From: an uncultured Catenibacterium sp.
Lineage (GTDB): Bacteria; Bacillota_I; Bacilli_A; Erysipelotrichales; Coprobacillaceae
DNA: 7,105 bases
Reading direction: 5' to 3'
Assembly: GCF_900764565.1 (NCBI RefSeq)
Contig: NZ_CAAFOM010000216.1
Location: forward strand, 1 to 7,105
Below, in pieces: positions 5,906-7,105 of the stretch (within the stretch, counting starts at the first letter, position 1; every line of letters begins with the position of its first letter). Below the pieces are notes generated by a model. That model was given only the letters and a program-made list of their open reading frames with translations. It had not been told where the DNA came from and searched no databases. The translations under genes were made by a program, and so were the position numbers.

Positions 5906-6991
5906 TTAATCATTCAACAATAGTTCAATATGCTCTATGGCTAATAGTTCAAGTAACCTTGATTTATCGATTTCTTGTACGAATGATGCGAACTGGTTCT
6001 GGAATTCTAGAGGGGGAACAGGAACATTAAATTCTCTAAAATCACTCATTGATACTCTAGGCATTTTTGCACCTGCCACTTTTTCTTTAATCATTTCTAC
6101 AAATTCATTTGATCTTAATAAATAAGCTAAATAGATTCTATTAATTATCTTATTATCAGGTCGTAATGGTACTAATTCTGAAGTAGCGTACCCTTTACCA
6201 TTAGGAATCACAACTTTATTCAAATATGGTCTGAGTTTTGAATAAAGAATATTATTCTCATCAAAAGTACAAACTGAACCACCAATTGCATCTTTACCGA
6301 CAATATTGTAATTTATAATTCTTCCAGTTTGAGATTCAACCATATCAAGATTTAATAACCAAACACGCTCCTCAAACGATCCATCATACTGACATATAGG
6401 TGCAACATTGTTCATTTTTTGAATTGGTAAATCTTTGCTATTTGATACTGGGTCCCCAAACATCTCCACAAATCGGGCTTTGACTAGTTCGTCCATGAAA
6501 ACAATTTCGTGCTTATATTTAGCTAAGATATTAGTTAACAGCGTTAAGTTCCTAATAATATCCTTTTGCTCTTTCAAAGAAATTTTTGGAATTCTAACTT
6601 CTTCAAGTGTCTTCTTATTAATAGACTTAAAAGTACTTCCTGTACTCTTACTTTGTAACTCCTTAACTCCCGTTCTAAGTGACCAGTAAATAAATTCTAA
6701 TAAAAAATCATTAGAATCAAGTGTTATTGCAGCTAAGCCACGACCAATACAACATTCTTCCTTTGAAAAGTTAAGTGCGCCTACTGGTGCACGAACTGAA
6801 ATTAATATATCATTTTCTTTTGCAAGTTTAATAGGCTTATTACACCAAATTCTAGGGCTCGGATACAATGCACCAAAGTCTGCATTTCCTTGATAAAAAG
6901 GCACTCCTTGTTTATCGCTATTATAACTTGATGACTCTGGAGATTGTCCCATTTTTATTTCACAGATATCCCTTAAGTTTACATACTCCAC
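5906..6991 (-). CDS. hsdS: Type I restriction-modification specificity subunit (HsdS)
   Basis: HsdS reads the split target sequence and docks HsdM and HsdR. Its 361 residues show the usual two-fold layout: TRD1 (about 1-137, with MGQSPESSSYN and DILISVRAPVG); central conserved helix (about 138-180, SLKEQKDIIRNL to KARFVEMFGDP); TRD2 (about 181-325, with ILYSKLRPYLNKV and SMSDFREFNVPVPPLE); distal conserved helix (about 326-361, QNQFASFVQEIDKS). The target sequence cannot be read from this. Two things are odd. The distal helix stops at IELLLND, without the family's usual ending resembling SLMQxYFG. The only start is a GTG at 6991 with a weak site (GTAGGG) and a TAG codon directly before it, while the strong AAAGGAG site lies 38 nt further upstream. 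The product may therefore be N-terminally disturbed. It follows the presumed hsdM by 44 bp. Confidence 0.9.
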   Translation of the reverse strand: MEYVNLRDICEIKMGQSPESSSYNSDKQGVPFYQGNADFGALYPSPRIWCNKPIKLAKENDILISVRAPVGALNFSKEECCIGRGLAAITLDSNDFLLEFIYWSLRTGVKELQSKSTGSTFKSINKKTLEEVRIPKISLKEQKDIIRNLTLLTNILAKYKHEIVFMDELVKARFVEMFGDPVSNSKDLPIQKMNNVAPICQYDGSFEERVWLLNLDMVESQTGRIINYNIVGKDAIGGSVCTFDENNILYSKLRPYLNKVVIPNGKGYATSELVPLRPDNKIINRIYLAYLLRSNEFVEMIKEKVAGAKMPRVSMSDFREFNVPVPPLEFQNQFASFVQEIDKSRLLELLAIEHIELLLND

Positions 6992-7022
6992 CTAACCCTA
7001 CAAATGCAGATTTATCACCCAC
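6960..7022 (-). other. Possible displaced start of hsdS: 20-codon frame overlapping it
   Basis: From a GTG at 7022, six bases after AAAGGAG, a frame reads MGDKSAFVGLGGVCKLKGYL and stops at a TGA (6962-6960) inside hsdS. It lies in a different frame from hsdS. Removing one base near 6992-6996 would join it to hsdS as ...AFVGLVEYVNLRDIC. It may be the true N-terminus cut off by a one-base indel, a leftover from an hsdS exchange, or a leader peptide coupled to hsdS. Confidence 0.3.
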
Positions 7023-7028
7023 ATTTAG

Positions 7029-7035
7029 CTCCTTT
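7029..7035 (-). promoter_or_regulatory. Strong ribosome site between hsdM and hsdS
   Basis: AAAGGAG on the minus strand immediately follows the TAG that ends the upstream gene. Two start codons sit at good distance: ATG at 7024 (4 nt), which is in the hsdS frame but hits TAG after eight codons and again at 6994-6992, and GTG at 7022 (6 nt), which opens the 20-codon frame. Neither reaches hsdS uninterrupted. Confidence 0.6.
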
Positions 7036-7105
7036 CTAGTCCTTCAATAAAGACTTTAATTCCTCAATACTCTCTTCTATCTCTTTATTAAGTGCTTCAA
7101 TATCA
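7036..7105 (-). CDS. hsdM: C-terminal end of the probable type I methyltransferase subunit (HsdM), partial
   Basis: The last 22 codons of a gene entering from the window edge read DIEALNKEIEESIEELKSLL, then KD and a TAG at 7038-7036. The acidic coiled-coil ending is typical of HsdM C-termini, and position directly upstream of hsdS on the same strand is the usual hsdM-hsdS order. No catalytic motif is within the window, so the call rests on context and the short tail. The 44-bp gap to hsdS implies co-transcription. Confidence 0.65.
   Translation of the reverse strand, partial: DIEALNKEIEESIEELKSLLKD

Noticed and set aside
5888..5910. Inverted repeat ATTAATA/TATTAAT at the end of hsdS as a terminator
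   Set aside because: The stem is made only of A and T, the loop is 9 nt, and no T run follows on the minus strand.
5919..5952. 10-bp direct repeat AATAGTTCAA within the last codons of hsdS
   Set aside because: The copies (5919-5928 and 5943-5952) share nothing beyond the 10 bases; in AT-rich DNA encoding repeated Glu-Leu-Leu this may be chance.
5906..6991. Phase-variable hsdS with inverted repeats and a site-specific recombinase
   Set aside because: No second hsdS, recombinase or long inverted repeat is visible in this window; it could exist outside it.
5937..7050. Plus-strand open frames opposite hsdS
   Set aside because: All are antisense to hsdS and show no independent support.

Overview
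The window is AT-rich, with compact genes, purine-rich Shine-Dalgarno sequences, GTG and TTG starts, and short-stem intrinsic terminators. This suggests a low-GC member of the Bacillota. The HsdR style and the small accessory genes would suit a gut Firmicute, perhaps from Erysipelotrichia, but the genus is a guess.

Almost everything lies on the minus strand, so the transcriptional order runs from high to low coordinates. At 7036-7105 is the last 22 codons of a gene that is probably hsdM, the methyltransferase subunit of a type I restriction-modification system. It is followed at 5906-6991 by hsdS, the specificity subunit, which has two target recognition domains. hsdR, the translocase/endonuclease, is at 48-3389. 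Together the three genes make a type I R-M system that methylates host DNA and cuts unmodified foreign DNA.

About 2.5 kb of other material separates hsdS from hsdR. It starts with a gene (4904-5797) that appears to be broken: its first 83 codons encode an EF-hand/dockerin-like calcium loop, and an in-frame TAA then separates them from an EcsC-like domain. A gene for a SAP-domain protein of unknown role (3745-4818) follows. Next comes a 44-codon plus-strand gene (3515-3649) with its own extended -10 promoter, strong ribosome binding site and intrinsic terminator. Its product resembles only the toxin-binding tail of Phd/YefM-type antitoxins, and a 29-bp tandem duplication has rewritten its 3' end. 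This gene and hsdR are divergently transcribed from a short shared region (3390-3514).

The points most worth a second look are the nonsense-split EF-hand/EcsC-like gene, the orphan antitoxin-tail gene beside hsdR, the non-R-M genes between hsdS and hsdR, and the disturbed start and short C-terminus of hsdS. No tRNA, rRNA, CRISPR array, transposase or integrase was seen.
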